In this document: one piece after another, positions 32,746-42,986 of the stretch
Layout: the number at the start of each line of letters is the position of its first letter
How positions within the stretch are numbered: the first letter of the stretch is position 1
NCBI RefSeq assembly: GCF_014145395.1
Contig: NZ_JACHTE010000001.1
Span: 124,001-188,000 of the forward strand
Source of the DNA: Marilutibacter penaei
GTDB lineage: Bacteria > Pseudomonadota > Gammaproteobacteria > Xanthomonadales > Xanthomonadaceae
Length of the DNA stretch: 64,000 bases
Direction: 5' to 3'
Position numbers and translations under genes: made by a program
Notes under the pieces: model-generated
What the model was told of the DNA's origin: nothing
The model's database searches: none
What the model saw: only the letters and a program-made list of their open reading frames with translations

Positions 32746-34260
32746 ATGCCCACCCCGCACGATGCCTTGCCTTTCCCGACACGTCCCGTGCGGCGCGTCG
32801 TCATCGCCGGTGGCGGCACCGCAGGGTGGATGGCGGCGGCCGGCCTGTCGCGGGCGCTGGGCAAGGCCGTCGAGATCGTCCTCGTCGAGTCGGAGGAAAT
32901 CGGGACGATCGGCGTCGGCGAGGCGACCATCCCGACGCTGATGACGTTCCACCGCCTGCTCGACATCAAGGAGCAGGCGTTCATGGCCGCGACCCAGGCG
33001 ACCGTCAAACTGGGCATCCAGTTCGACAACTGGCGGCAGGTCGGCCACCGCTACTTCCATTCCTTCGGCACCACCGGGAAGGACCACTGGATGGCGAACT
33101 TCGTCCACTTCTGGCGGCGCGGCCGCGAGGAAGGCGTGGCCGAGGACTACGACCAGTACTGCGTGGAACTGCTGGCCGCGCTGGAGAACCGTTTCGCACA
33201 CCTGCCCCGCAACGGGGTCAACTACGCCTACCACCTCGACGCCACCCTGTACGCGCGCTACCTGCGCCGCTTCAGTGAAAGCTTCGGCGCGCGGCGGATC
33301 GAAGGCCGCATCGTCGACGTCCTGACCGATGCGACGACCGGCTTCATCGAGGCGATCACGCTGGCCGATGGGCAGCGGATCGAAGGCGACCTCTTCATCG
33401 ACTGCACCGGGTTCCGTGCGCTGCTGATCGGGCAGACGCTCGGCGTGGCGTTCGAGGACTGGTCGCACTGGCTGCTCAACGACCGCGCGTTTGCCGTCCC
33501 GACCGTCCTCGCCGGCGACCCGGTGCCCTATACCCGCTCGATCGCCGAGGCAGGCGGCTGGCAGTGGCGCATCCCGCTGCAGCACCGCGCCGGCAACGGG
33601 ATCGTCTATTCCAGCCGGCACATGGACGACGACACCGCACGCAGCACCCTGCTGGGCAGCCTCGACGCCGAGCCGCTGCGGGACCCGATCCAGTTGCGCT
33701 TCAGGCCTGGGCAGCGCCAGCGCTACTGGCACCGGAACTGCGTGGCGATCGGCCTGGCCGCGAGCTTCGTCGAGCCGCTGGAATCGACCACGATCCACAT
33801 GATCCAGCGCGGCATCGTGCGACTGCTGCAGAGCTTCCCGGACGTGATCACGCCCGAGGGCATCGACGCCTACAACGCGCAGCTCGCCGGCGAGATGGAG
33901 CACGTGCGCGATTTCGTGATCCTGCACTACCACGCGACCGGGCGGCGCGACACCGACTACTGGCGGACGGTCGCCACGATGGACCTGCCGGCGTCGTTGC
34001 AGGCACGCATCGACCTGTTCCGCGAGACCGGCAACGTCTTCCACGTGCCGATGGAGCTGTTCGCGGAGAACTCCTGGATCCAGGTGATGATGGGCCAGGG
34101 CATCGAGCCCCGCCAGTTCCACCCGGCGGCCCGGGTGATGAGCCCGCCGGACCTGGCGCGCTTCCTGCGGGACGTGCAGGTCCAGGCGCGGCGTACGGTC
34201 GATGGCCTGCCGCGCCACGGCGACTACCTGCGGCAGTACTGCCCCGCGCCCGCGCCATGA
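32746..34260 (+). CDS. tryptophan halogenase-family flavoprotein (canonical motifs)
   Basis: A 504-residue flavin-dependent halogenase-family protein. Start at 32746 (MPTPHDALPFPTRPVRRVV), two bases after the cupin stop. FAD motif VVIAGGGTAGWMAAAGL; GVGEATIPTL; the conserved catalytic Lys is K88 in TVKLGIQFDNW; and, unlike the first paralogue, the intact WxWxIP motif is present as GGWQWRIPLQ. FVEPLESTTIHMI is the usual C-terminal FAD/chloride-region block. All residues required for halogenation chemistry are therefore present, but the partner flavin reductase and the substrate are not in the window. Confidence 0.87.
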   Translation: MPTPHDALPFPTRPVRRVVIAGGGTAGWMAAAGLSRALGKAVEIVLVESEEIGTIGVGEATIPTLMTFHRLLDIKEQAFMAATQATVKLGIQFDNWRQVGHRYFHSFGTTGKDHWMANFVHFWRRGREEGVAEDYDQYCVELLAALENRFAHLPRNGVNYAYHLDATLYARYLRRFSESFGARRIEGRIVDVLTDATTGFIEAITLADGQRIEGDLFIDCTGFRALLIGQTLGVAFEDWSHWLLNDRAFAVPTVLAGDPVPYTRSIAEAGGWQWRIPLQHRAGNGIVYSSRHMDDDTARSTLLGSLDAEPLRDPIQLRFRPGQRQRYWHRNCVAIGLAASFVEPLESTTIHMIQRGIVRLLQSFPDVITPEGIDAYNAQLAGEMEHVRDFVILHYHATGRRDTDYWRTVATMDLPASLQARIDLFRETGNVFHVPMELFAENSWIQVMMGQGIEPRQFHPAARVMSPPDLARFLRDVQVQARRTVDGLPRHGDYLRQYCPAPAP

Positions 34261-34283
34261 CGGCCAACCGCCCGATCCCGTGC

Positions 34284-34336
34284 TTGAAGTGCCCGGCATG
34301 CCTGCCTAGATTGGCCGGCATGACAACGCTTGGCCA
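34284..34336 (+). promoter_or_regulatory. lacI-family gene promoter with overlapping operator-like site
   Basis: A -35 TTGAAG (34284-34289), a 17-base spacer and -10 TAGATT (34307-34312) form a good sigma-70 promoter. TGACAACGCT at 34321-34330, at the predicted transcription start, is identical to one half of the receptor operator; the other half (TGGCCA) is degenerate. This suggests autoregulation. Confidence 0.6.
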
Positions 34337-34378
34337 CCGTGTCGCGCGTTCGCACCCTTTCCTGGAAGGACCTCCCTG

Positions 34379-35389
34379 ATGCGCGTGCGCATTGAAGACG
34401 TGGCCAAGGCCGCCGGCGTGTCGATGAAGACCGTGTCGCGGGTGCTCAACAACGAGCCCACCGTGCGCGACGCCACGCGCGAACGCGTGCAGGCCGCGGC
34501 GAAGGCGCTGAACTACCGCCCGGACCCCTCGGCGCGCCGGCTCGCCGGCCGCCGTTCCTACCTGGTGGCCCTGTTGTACGACAACCCGTCGGCGAGTTAC
34601 GTCATGGAAGCGCTGGAAGGCGTCGTCGAGACCTGCCAGGCCCACCACTACGGCATGATGGTCCAGCCGCTGGATTACACCGACCCGGAGCTGATCGCGG
34701 GCATCGAGTCGCTGGTGGCGATCTCCAAGATCGACGGGCTGATCCTCACCCCGCCCCTGACCGACATGACCGCCCTGCTCGACCGGCTGGACGAGCTCAA
34801 CATCCCGCATTCCTGCATCTCGCCGAACAACCGGCGCGGCGGCATCGGCGTCACCCTGCAGGAACATGACGCGGCGCAGGACATGGTCAGCCACCTGGTC
34901 GAACTTGGCCACACCCGCATCGCCCACATCAAGGGCCACTCCGCGCATGGCGCCAGCGACTGGCGGCTGGCGGGCTACCGCAGCGGACTGCGCCGCGCCG
35001 GCCTGCGCTACGACCCGGCGCTGGTGATCGACGGCGAATTCTCCTTCGACTCGGGCCGTGCCGCGGCCGAGGCGCTGCTGGCCCTGCCGGAGCGGCCCAC
35101 GGCGATCTTCGCGGCCAACGACGACATGGCCACCGGGGTCATGGGCGTGCTGCACGAGCGCGGCCTGTCGATCCCGGGCGACATCTCGGTATGCGGTTTC
35201 GATGACACGCCGATTTCCCGCCAGGTCTTCCCCGCCCTCACGACCATCCACCAGCCGGTCCGCGAGATGGCGCACGAGGCGACGCTGCAGCTCATCAAGG
35301 CGATCAAGGACCCGGCGTCCGGCACCCTGGTCCAGTTGCCCTATGCGCTCCAGGCCCGGCAATCGACCGGGCCTGCACCGGGCACCTGA
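34379..35389 (+). CDS. LacI-family transcriptional regulator
   Basis: A 336-residue LacI/GalR regulator. The HTH and hinge are at residues 1-60: VRIEDVAKAAGVSMKTVSRV, LNNEPTVRDATRERVQ and ALNYRPDPSARRLAG. The sugar-binding domain follows with SYLVALLYDNPSASYVM, DGLILTPPLTD and AIFAANDDMATGVMGVL. Operator-like sites lie at its own promoter, before the two TonB receptors and before the GH3 gene, so it may control the whole glycan block. Effector unknown; a glucose- or gluco-oligosaccharide-type inducer is plausible. It is preceded by GGAAGGACC and convergent with the symporter gene. Confidence 0.92.
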   Translation: MRVRIEDVAKAAGVSMKTVSRVLNNEPTVRDATRERVQAAAKALNYRPDPSARRLAGRRSYLVALLYDNPSASYVMEALEGVVETCQAHHYGMMVQPLDYTDPELIAGIESLVAISKIDGLILTPPLTDMTALLDRLDELNIPHSCISPNNRRGGIGVTLQEHDAAQDMVSHLVELGHTRIAHIKGHSAHGASDWRLAGYRSGLRRAGLRYDPALVIDGEFSFDSGRAAAEALLALPERPTAIFAANDDMATGVMGVLHERGLSIPGDISVCGFDDTPISRQVFPALTTIHQPVREMAHEATLQLIKAIKDPASGTLVQLPYALQARQSTGPAPGT

Positions 35390-35427
35390 GCGGCCGCGAG
35401 CGGTTGCCGGAAAGGCGACGGCCGCTC
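35388..35427. terminator. hairpin between convergent lacI and symporter genes
   Basis: A 9-bp perfect stem GAGCGGCCG/CGGCCGCTC begins within the lacI stop region and has a 22-base loop. It could serve as a bidirectional terminator; no T-run is present. Confidence 0.4.
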
Positions 35428-35450
35428 GGACCGCCGCCCCTCCATGCCGG

Positions 35451-37010
35451 TTACCAGAAGACGGCGTACAGCGCGGTCAGGATGGCGACCACGCCGATCG
35501 CGGCGACATTGAAGCCGCCGGTGGTGCGGTAGCTGACGTCGTCGGTGCGGATGAAGTCCCGGCCGTTCGCCTGCGGTGCCAGCTTCGAAACGACCACAGC
35601 GAGCGCCAGCGCCAGCAGGAACACCAGGCCGACGCGGTCGATGAAGGGCAGCGACGGCCAGGCCAGCTTCAGAACGATCGACAGCAGGAAGGAACCGATC
35701 GCCGCGGCCAGCGCGCCGGCTTCGTTGGCGCCCTTCCAGAACACGCCCAGCAGGAAGATCACCACGATGCCCGGGGTGAAGAAGCCGGTGTACTCCTGGA
35801 TGTACTGGAAGGCCTGGTCGAAACTGCCCAGCAGCGGCTTGGCCGCGAGCACGGCGACCACCATCGCCACCGCCGACACGATGCGCCCGACGCGTACCAG
35901 GTGGCGCCCGTCGCGGTCCTTGTTCCGGTTGTAGAAATCGAGCGTGAAGATCGTCGACACCGAGTTCGACATCGACGCCAGCGAAGACACGATGGCCGCG
36001 ATCAGCGCCGCGAACACCAGGCCCAGGATGCCGGTGGGCAGCAGCGCCATCATCGACGGATAGGCCTCGTCGGGTCGGCTGAGGTCCGGCGCCAGCAGCA
36101 CGGCGGCCAGGCCGGGCACCACCACGACCACCGGCATCAACAGCTTGAGGTAGGACGCGAACATCAGGCCCTTCTGCGCCTCCGCGATGTCCTTCGCCGC
36201 GAGCGCCCGCTGGATGATGTACTGGTTGAAACCCCAGTAGCTGACGTTCATGACCCACATGCCGCCGATCAGCACGCTGATGCCGGGCAGGTCCTTGTAG
36301 AACGGACTTTCCGGGCCGAGGATCATGTGGAAGTGGTCCGGGCTCTCGTCCACCAGGCGCTGGAAGCCGGCCCACATGCCGTTGCCGCCGGACACCTGGT
36401 CCAGGCAGATGGCGACGAGCAACAACCCGCCGAGCACCAGCAGGACGACCTGCACGATGTCGGTCAGCGCGACGGCCTTCAGGCCGCCGTACAGCTGGTA
36501 GGCGAGCGCGAACAGGGCCAGTCCGACCAGGGCCTCGAACTGGCCGATGCCGGAGACGTGCGCGATCGCCAGCGAGCCCAGCCAGAGCACCGAGGTCAGG
36601 TTCACGAAGACATACAGGCCCAGCCAGAACACCGCCATCAGCGTGCGGATGTTGCCGCCATACCGCTTTTCGAGGAACTGCGGCATGGTGTGGATGCCGT
36701 TGCGCAGGAACACCGGCAGGAAGAACTTGGCGACGATGATCAGCGTGGCCGCCGCCATCCACTCGTAGGACGCGATGGCCAGCCCGAGCGCATAGCCCGA
36801 ACCCGACATGCCGATGATCTGTTCGGCGGAAATGTTGGCGGCGATCAGCGAGGCGCCGATGGCCCACCACGGCAGCGACTTGCCGGCGAGGAAGTAGTCG
36901 TCCGCCGACTTGCGGTGCCCGGCCTTCTCGCGCGACACCCATTGCGCGAGCAGGAAGATGCCGACCAGGTACGCGACCAGGATCGCGAGGTCCAATGTCT
37001 CGAGTTTCAC
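35451..37010 (-). CDS. vSGLT-like sodium/sugar symporter
   Basis: A 519-residue solute:sodium symporter (SSS family) with about 14 membrane segments. The motifs ANISAEQIIGMSGSGYALGL, IASYEWMAA and SYWGFNQYIIQR match the sodium/galactose transporter vSGLT, including the Gln and Glu of the sugar site and the FNQ segment. It should carry a hexose (glucose or galactose) into the cytoplasm for glucokinase or the galactose-oxidation pathway. The leader is 111 bases after the GH3 stop on the same strand, and the two probably form a transcription unit. Confidence 0.9.
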   Translation of the reverse strand: MKLETLDLAILVAYLVGIFLLAQWVSREKAGHRKSADDYFLAGKSLPWWAIGASLIAANISAEQIIGMSGSGYALGLAIASYEWMAAATLIIVAKFFLPVFLRNGIHTMPQFLEKRYGGNIRTLMAVFWLGLYVFVNLTSVLWLGSLAIAHVSGIGQFEALVGLALFALAYQLYGGLKAVALTDIVQVVLLVLGGLLLVAICLDQVSGGNGMWAGFQRLVDESPDHFHMILGPESPFYKDLPGISVLIGGMWVMNVSYWGFNQYIIQRALAAKDIAEAQKGLMFASYLKLLMPVVVVVPGLAAVLLAPDLSRPDEAYPSMMALLPTGILGLVFAALIAAIVSSLASMSNSVSTIFTLDFYNRNKDRDGRHLVRVGRIVSAVAMVVAVLAAKPLLGSFDQAFQYIQEYTGFFTPGIVVIFLLGVFWKGANEAGALAAAIGSFLLSIVLKLAWPSLPFIDRVGLVFLLALALAVVVSKLAPQANGRDFIRTDDVSYRTTGGFNVAAIGVVAILTALYAVFW

Positions 37011-37121
37011 GTTGCCCCCAGGGTGTTCCGGTTCATGTCATGGCGCCGGCGGCCCCCTGCCATCGGCGCGGCGTGGATGGAGCGGGGACGGGGCCCTTCG
37101 GGTAGCCCCGCCGTGCCGCGG

Positions 37122-39698
<2,577 letters not shown>

Positions 39699-40031
39699 TG
39701 CGTTCCTCCCCGAGCGTCGTGATGGTCCAAGGGCAGCCCACACGCTGCCGACGGCGTACCGTCCCGAATAATGGCAGCGCTGTCAAACGGCGCCGGAAGA
39801 CGGTCACGGTCCGCGTCACGGGGATCCGGCACACGCCTCGTCCGAACGTCGCGCGAAACCCGCTCGACACCGGCAAGCCCATGATCCGGAAGAGATTTCA
39901 ACCCGTCATGGGGTGACCACAACGTTCAGGAGCGCGCGACGTGACGCAGGCACCGGATGCTGCAGGACAGCATCCGGCTGCGCGATGTCCGCGATCGCGG
40001 CCCCTGATCCGGGCCCGCAACCCGACGTGCA
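39699..40031. other. intergenic region between GH3 and the DUF4136 gene
   Basis: No gene is seen in these 333 bases. Apart from the operator, the only structure is a perfect 10-bp stem CCGGATGCTG/CAGCATCCGG with a five-base loop at 39953-39977. It lies 55 bases past the DUF4136 stop and probably terminates or stabilises that transcript. Confidence 0.6.
39772..39785 (-). promoter_or_regulatory. LacI-type operator candidate, GH3 gene
   Basis: TGGCAGCGCTGTCA is palindromic at all but one symmetric pair and lies 74 bases before the GH3 start. Read leftward, it overlaps a perfect -35 (TTGACA, 39781-39786), the same geometry as at the second receptor, although no good -10 is seen at 17 bases. Confidence 0.65.
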
Positions 40032-40685
40032 TCAGCGTGCCGGCAGGGCCGCAAGGGTGTCGCGGGCGACGGCCTCGAGGCCGGCATCGCGCGAGAGATC
40101 GCGCTCGATCGTGCCGCGGTTGTAGGCACTCCACAGCACGCGCACGCTGCGCGGCTCCAGCGCCTCGACCAGCAGCCCGCCCTCGACCGCAGCGGCGGTC
40201 TTCATCTTGAACACCGGCAGCCCGTCGTCGGATCGGGTCACAAGCTGTGAACAGCTGCCGCCGCTGCACTCGAATCCGGCTTCGCGCTCATCGACTTCGC
40301 CACGCACGCCGGACACGGAGGACACTTCCTGGACGTCACGGACCCCGACGCGGAAGGCCACGATGAAATCGGCGGTGGCGGGATCGCCGGCCGGGGCGTA
40401 GCCCTTGGCGGCCAGCGCCTCGTCGAACGCCGCCTGCAGGTGGGCACGGAACGCCGGGTCCTGTACGCGCACATCCTGCTCGGCCTGCAACTGCGCGGGC
40501 ATGTCGACCCAGGCATAGGTCGCGCCCGGCAGGGTCGCCGCCGGCACCCGCACCGTCACGTGGGCCCGCGGGCCTTCCGGCGCGGGCACGCTGTAGCAGG
40601 CGGCCAGCGCGATCGGGAGGAGAAGGGCCAGGGCCGCGCAACGCAGGCGGCGGGACGGGACGCGGGAGGGGACGGAAACGGACAT
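40032..40685 (-). CDS. DUF4136 lipoprotein
   Basis: A 217-residue predicted lipoprotein: basic N-terminus, hydrophobic stretch and lipobox IALAAC with C30 as the lipidation site. The mature part has YAWVDMPAQLQAEQD, FRAHLQAAFDEALAAKGYAP and ATADFIVAFRVGVRD, the usual DUF4136 blocks, though it carries an extra segment with two Cys (FECSGGSCSQL) that could form a disulphide. The family is widespread in envelope contexts and has no known function. It is single, with its own upstream spacing of 82 bases from the next gene. Confidence 0.8.
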   Translation of the reverse strand: MSVSVPSRVPSRRLRCAALALLLPIALAACYSVPAPEGPRAHVTVRVPAATLPGATYAWVDMPAQLQAEQDVRVQDPAFRAHLQAAFDEALAAKGYAPAGDPATADFIVAFRVGVRDVQEVSSVSGVRGEVDEREAGFECSGGSCSQLVTRSDDGLPVFKMKTAAAVEGGLLVEALEPRSVRVLWSAYNRGTIERDLSRDAGLEAVARDTLAALPAR

Positions 40686-40767
40686 GGCGACTCCAGATAG
40701 AGGGCCCGGGCGTCCGGGCGAAGGTCGCCGGCATTATCCCCCATGCGTCCGTACCCGCCAGCGTGGC

Positions 40768-41994
40768 TCAGAAGCAGGTGCGCAGCGTATCGATGACCCG
40801 GTAGTCGTCGTCGACGCGATGGAGCTGCGTCCACTTGTCGAAGGTCAGGCAGGGGTGGGAGGTACCGAAGCCCAGCATGTCGCCGATGCGCAGGTCCGCG
40901 CCGGCATCGAACCGCATCACCGCATGCTGGTCCATCATGGACACCACCTGCCAGTCCGCGCCCGCCTCGCGCGGACCGCCCTCGCGCCCCGGTCGATGGT
41001 GCCGCAGCGGCACGGGCAGGCCGGCATCGAAGGCGACGTCGCGCTTGCCCATGCCGACGATGGCGTGCCCGGGTTCGGGAATGGACTGCACGTGGGCCCA
41101 TACCTCCAGCGCCTGCCGCAGGTCCCCGACCATCCCCATTGCATCCGAACTTCGCGCCATCACCTGCGCCTGGCCGTGCATGCACAGGCCGTGGTCGTGG
41201 ATCAGGTAACAGCCCGGCCGGATGACCGGGACGACCCGGTCCCTCGGCGATTCCGTGAACACGCCGGTCACCAGGTCGTACCAGGCCGAGCCCGCGCCAC
41301 TCAGCAGTACCTCGCCTTCGTCGAAGGCCGCTTCGTCGAGCAGGACGTGGGCGATGTCGCGGACGCGGCGCAGGTGGGCGGTCACCTCGGTCGCGGCGGC
41401 GGCCGGCGTTTCGGCGTGGACCACCCCTTCATACGTCTCGATGCCGCGCAGTCGCAATGGCGGGGCCGCACGCACGGCCGCGACGACATCGCGGACCGCG
41501 TCGACGGAGCGACACCCGCAGCGTGCGCCTGCAATGCCGATCTCGACGAGCACCTGCAACACCTGGCCGCGGGCGCTGAAGAAACGGGCCAGCGCCTCGA
41601 CGTTGGCGACCGAGTCGACGAGGCAATACACGTCCATGCCACCGGCGATCGCGTCGGCGACCACGGCCATGTTGCGTTCGCCGACCAGCTGGTTGGCCAT
41701 CAGCACGCGTGGAATCCCGTGCGCGGCGGCCGCGGCCACCTGCGGCGCGGTCGCCAGGGTGATCGCCCAGGCGCCGGCCTCGACCTGCTCATGGAACAGT
41801 CGCGGCGACATCGTGGTCTTGCCGTGTGGCGCGAGGCGGACGCCATGGCGGTCGGCGAAGGCCTGCATCCAGCGCAGGTTGTGGCGCAGCGCGTCGTCCC
41901 GCAGCACGGCCGCGGGCAGGCTGAGCGCGCCCTCGAGCAGGCCGGGGCGATCCCCGGCGGCGGGATCGACGGCGCCCTTGGTGGATGCGGACAT
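40768..41994 (-). CDS. DSD1-like PLP-dependent D-amino-acid dehydratase/aldolase
   Basis: A 408-residue fold-type III PLP enzyme of the alanine racemase N-terminal plus D-serine dehydratase-like group. K59 in RLAPHGKTTMSP should bind PLP, and the C-terminal SHPCLTFDKW supplies the His/Cys pair that binds zinc in eukaryotic-type D-serine dehydratase. Such enzymes release ammonia from D-serine or cleave D-threonine-type substrates. The start at 41994 follows GGGAGA. The gene is divergent from the RpiR regulator across an operator-rich 117-base gap and should act with the deacylase and RidA on the other side. The exact D-amino acid is not determined by sequence. Confidence 0.85.
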   Translation of the reverse strand: MSASTKGAVDPAAGDRPGLLEGALSLPAAVLRDDALRHNLRWMQAFADRHGVRLAPHGKTTMSPRLFHEQVEAGAWAITLATAPQVAAAAAHGIPRVLMANQLVGERNMAVVADAIAGGMDVYCLVDSVANVEALARFFSARGQVLQVLVEIGIAGARCGCRSVDAVRDVVAAVRAAPPLRLRGIETYEGVVHAETPAAAATEVTAHLRRVRDIAHVLLDEAAFDEGEVLLSGAGSAWYDLVTGVFTESPRDRVVPVIRPGCYLIHDHGLCMHGQAQVMARSSDAMGMVGDLRQALEVWAHVQSIPEPGHAIVGMGKRDVAFDAGLPVPLRHHRPGREGGPREAGADWQVVSMMDQHAVMRFDAGADLRIGDMLGFGTSHPCLTFDKWTQLHRVDDDYRVIDTLRTCF

Positions 41995-42044
41995 GGCAGG
42001 TCTCCCGGAAGTGGCGGGGATCGCAGTGTGGCGCGCCCGCGGAC

Positions 42045-42093
42045 TTGGTAATAACACCCGGAAATGGTAGAACCTGTTGGTAGTTAATACCAA
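42045..42093. promoter_or_regulatory. repeated TTGGTA operator-like sites between the deaminase and rpiR genes
   Basis: A perfect inverted repeat TTGGTA-GTTAA-TACCAA (42077-42093) lies 18 bases before the RpiR start. Further direct copies of (T/A)TGGTA occur at 42045-42050 and 42064-42069. The cluster covers the divergent promoters and is a likely RpiR operator. Confidence 0.6.
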
Positions 42094-42111
42094 CCCTCCG
42101 GACCTGCCGTC

Positions 42112-42975
42112 ATGGGCCACCGCCCCGACATCGTCAACCGGCTCCGCGCGCGATACCCGAAGTTACCGAACAGCGAGCGCAAGCTCGCCGACGTGGTGCT
42201 GGGCGACCTGGCGTTCGCCGCGCACGCAAGCCTGGACAGTCTGGCGCGCCGCGCTGGCGTCGGCGGCGCCAGCGTCACCCGCTTCGCCCGCCGCCTGGAC
42301 TGCCGCGACGTCCGCGACCTCAAACTCCAGCTGGCGCAATCGCTGGCGGTCGGCGAGCGGTTCATCGAGGACCGCGACCGCGCGGTCGGGCCGTCGGGCG
42401 TGCACGCGGCGATCGAAGCCACGTTGCGCCTCAATGCCAGCCTGCTCGACCCGGAGGCCATCAAGGCGGCGGCCCGTCGCCTCGGCGATTCGCGACAGGT
42501 CCTGGTGTTCGGCGTCGGTGGCGGTTCGACCGCATTGGCGATGGAGTGCCAGTTCCGCCTGTTCCGCTTCGGCATCGCCGCCACCGCCTACTCGGACCCG
42601 ATGCTGATGCGCATGGCCGCGGCGACCCTGGAAGCCCAGGACACCGTACTGTGCCTCTCCCTCAGCGGCCATGGCGATGACGTCGTGGAAGCCGCGTCGA
42701 TTGCCCGCGAGTATGCCGCCCACTGCATCGCCATCACGCCGGGGGGAAGTCCGCTCGCCGCCGCGGCCGACCGGCTGCTGCCGATCGAGCTGCACGAGAC
42801 CGACGACATCTACACGCCGAGCACCGGGCGCTTCGCCATGCTGGCGATGATCGACGTGCTGGTCACCGAGCTCGCGCAGGCGCATCCGCAGCGCAGCCGG
42901 GAGATGCTGCGCCGGCTCAAGCACCACCTCGATGCCCACCGCGGCGGCGGCGACCGCCAGCCGCTGGGCGACTGA
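42112..42975 (+). CDS. MurR/RpiR-family regulator
   Basis: A 287-residue regulator: N-terminal HTH_6 domain (LPNSERKLADVVLGDL, then SLDSLARRAGVGGASVTRFA and RRLDCRDVRDLKLQLAQSL) and C-terminal SIS sugar-isomerase-like domain (QVLVFGVGGGSTALAMECQF, DTVLCLSLSGHGDDVVEAA, HCIAITPGGSPLAAAADRLL). SIS domains often sense phosphosugars; here the neighbours suggest an amino-sugar or D-amino-acid-derived signal such as a peptidoglycan fragment. It is divergent from the deaminase and 11 bases ahead of the deacylase gene, so it probably controls both directions. Confidence 0.9.
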   Translation: MGHRPDIVNRLRARYPKLPNSERKLADVVLGDLAFAAHASLDSLARRAGVGGASVTRFARRLDCRDVRDLKLQLAQSLAVGERFIEDRDRAVGPSGVHAAIEATLRLNASLLDPEAIKAAARRLGDSRQVLVFGVGGGSTALAMECQFRLFRFGIAATAYSDPMLMRMAAATLEAQDTVLCLSLSGHGDDVVEAASIAREYAAHCIAITPGGSPLAAAADRLLPIELHETDDIYTPSTGRFAMLAMIDVLVTELAQAHPQRSREMLRRLKHHLDAHRGGGDRQPLGD

Positions 42976-42986
42976 GGCACGCCGGC

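Noticed and set aside
37011-37121. Possible operator TGTCATGGCGCC before the symporter
   Set aside because: Only the TGTCA half resembles the other LacI-type sites; the rest does not fit the palindrome.
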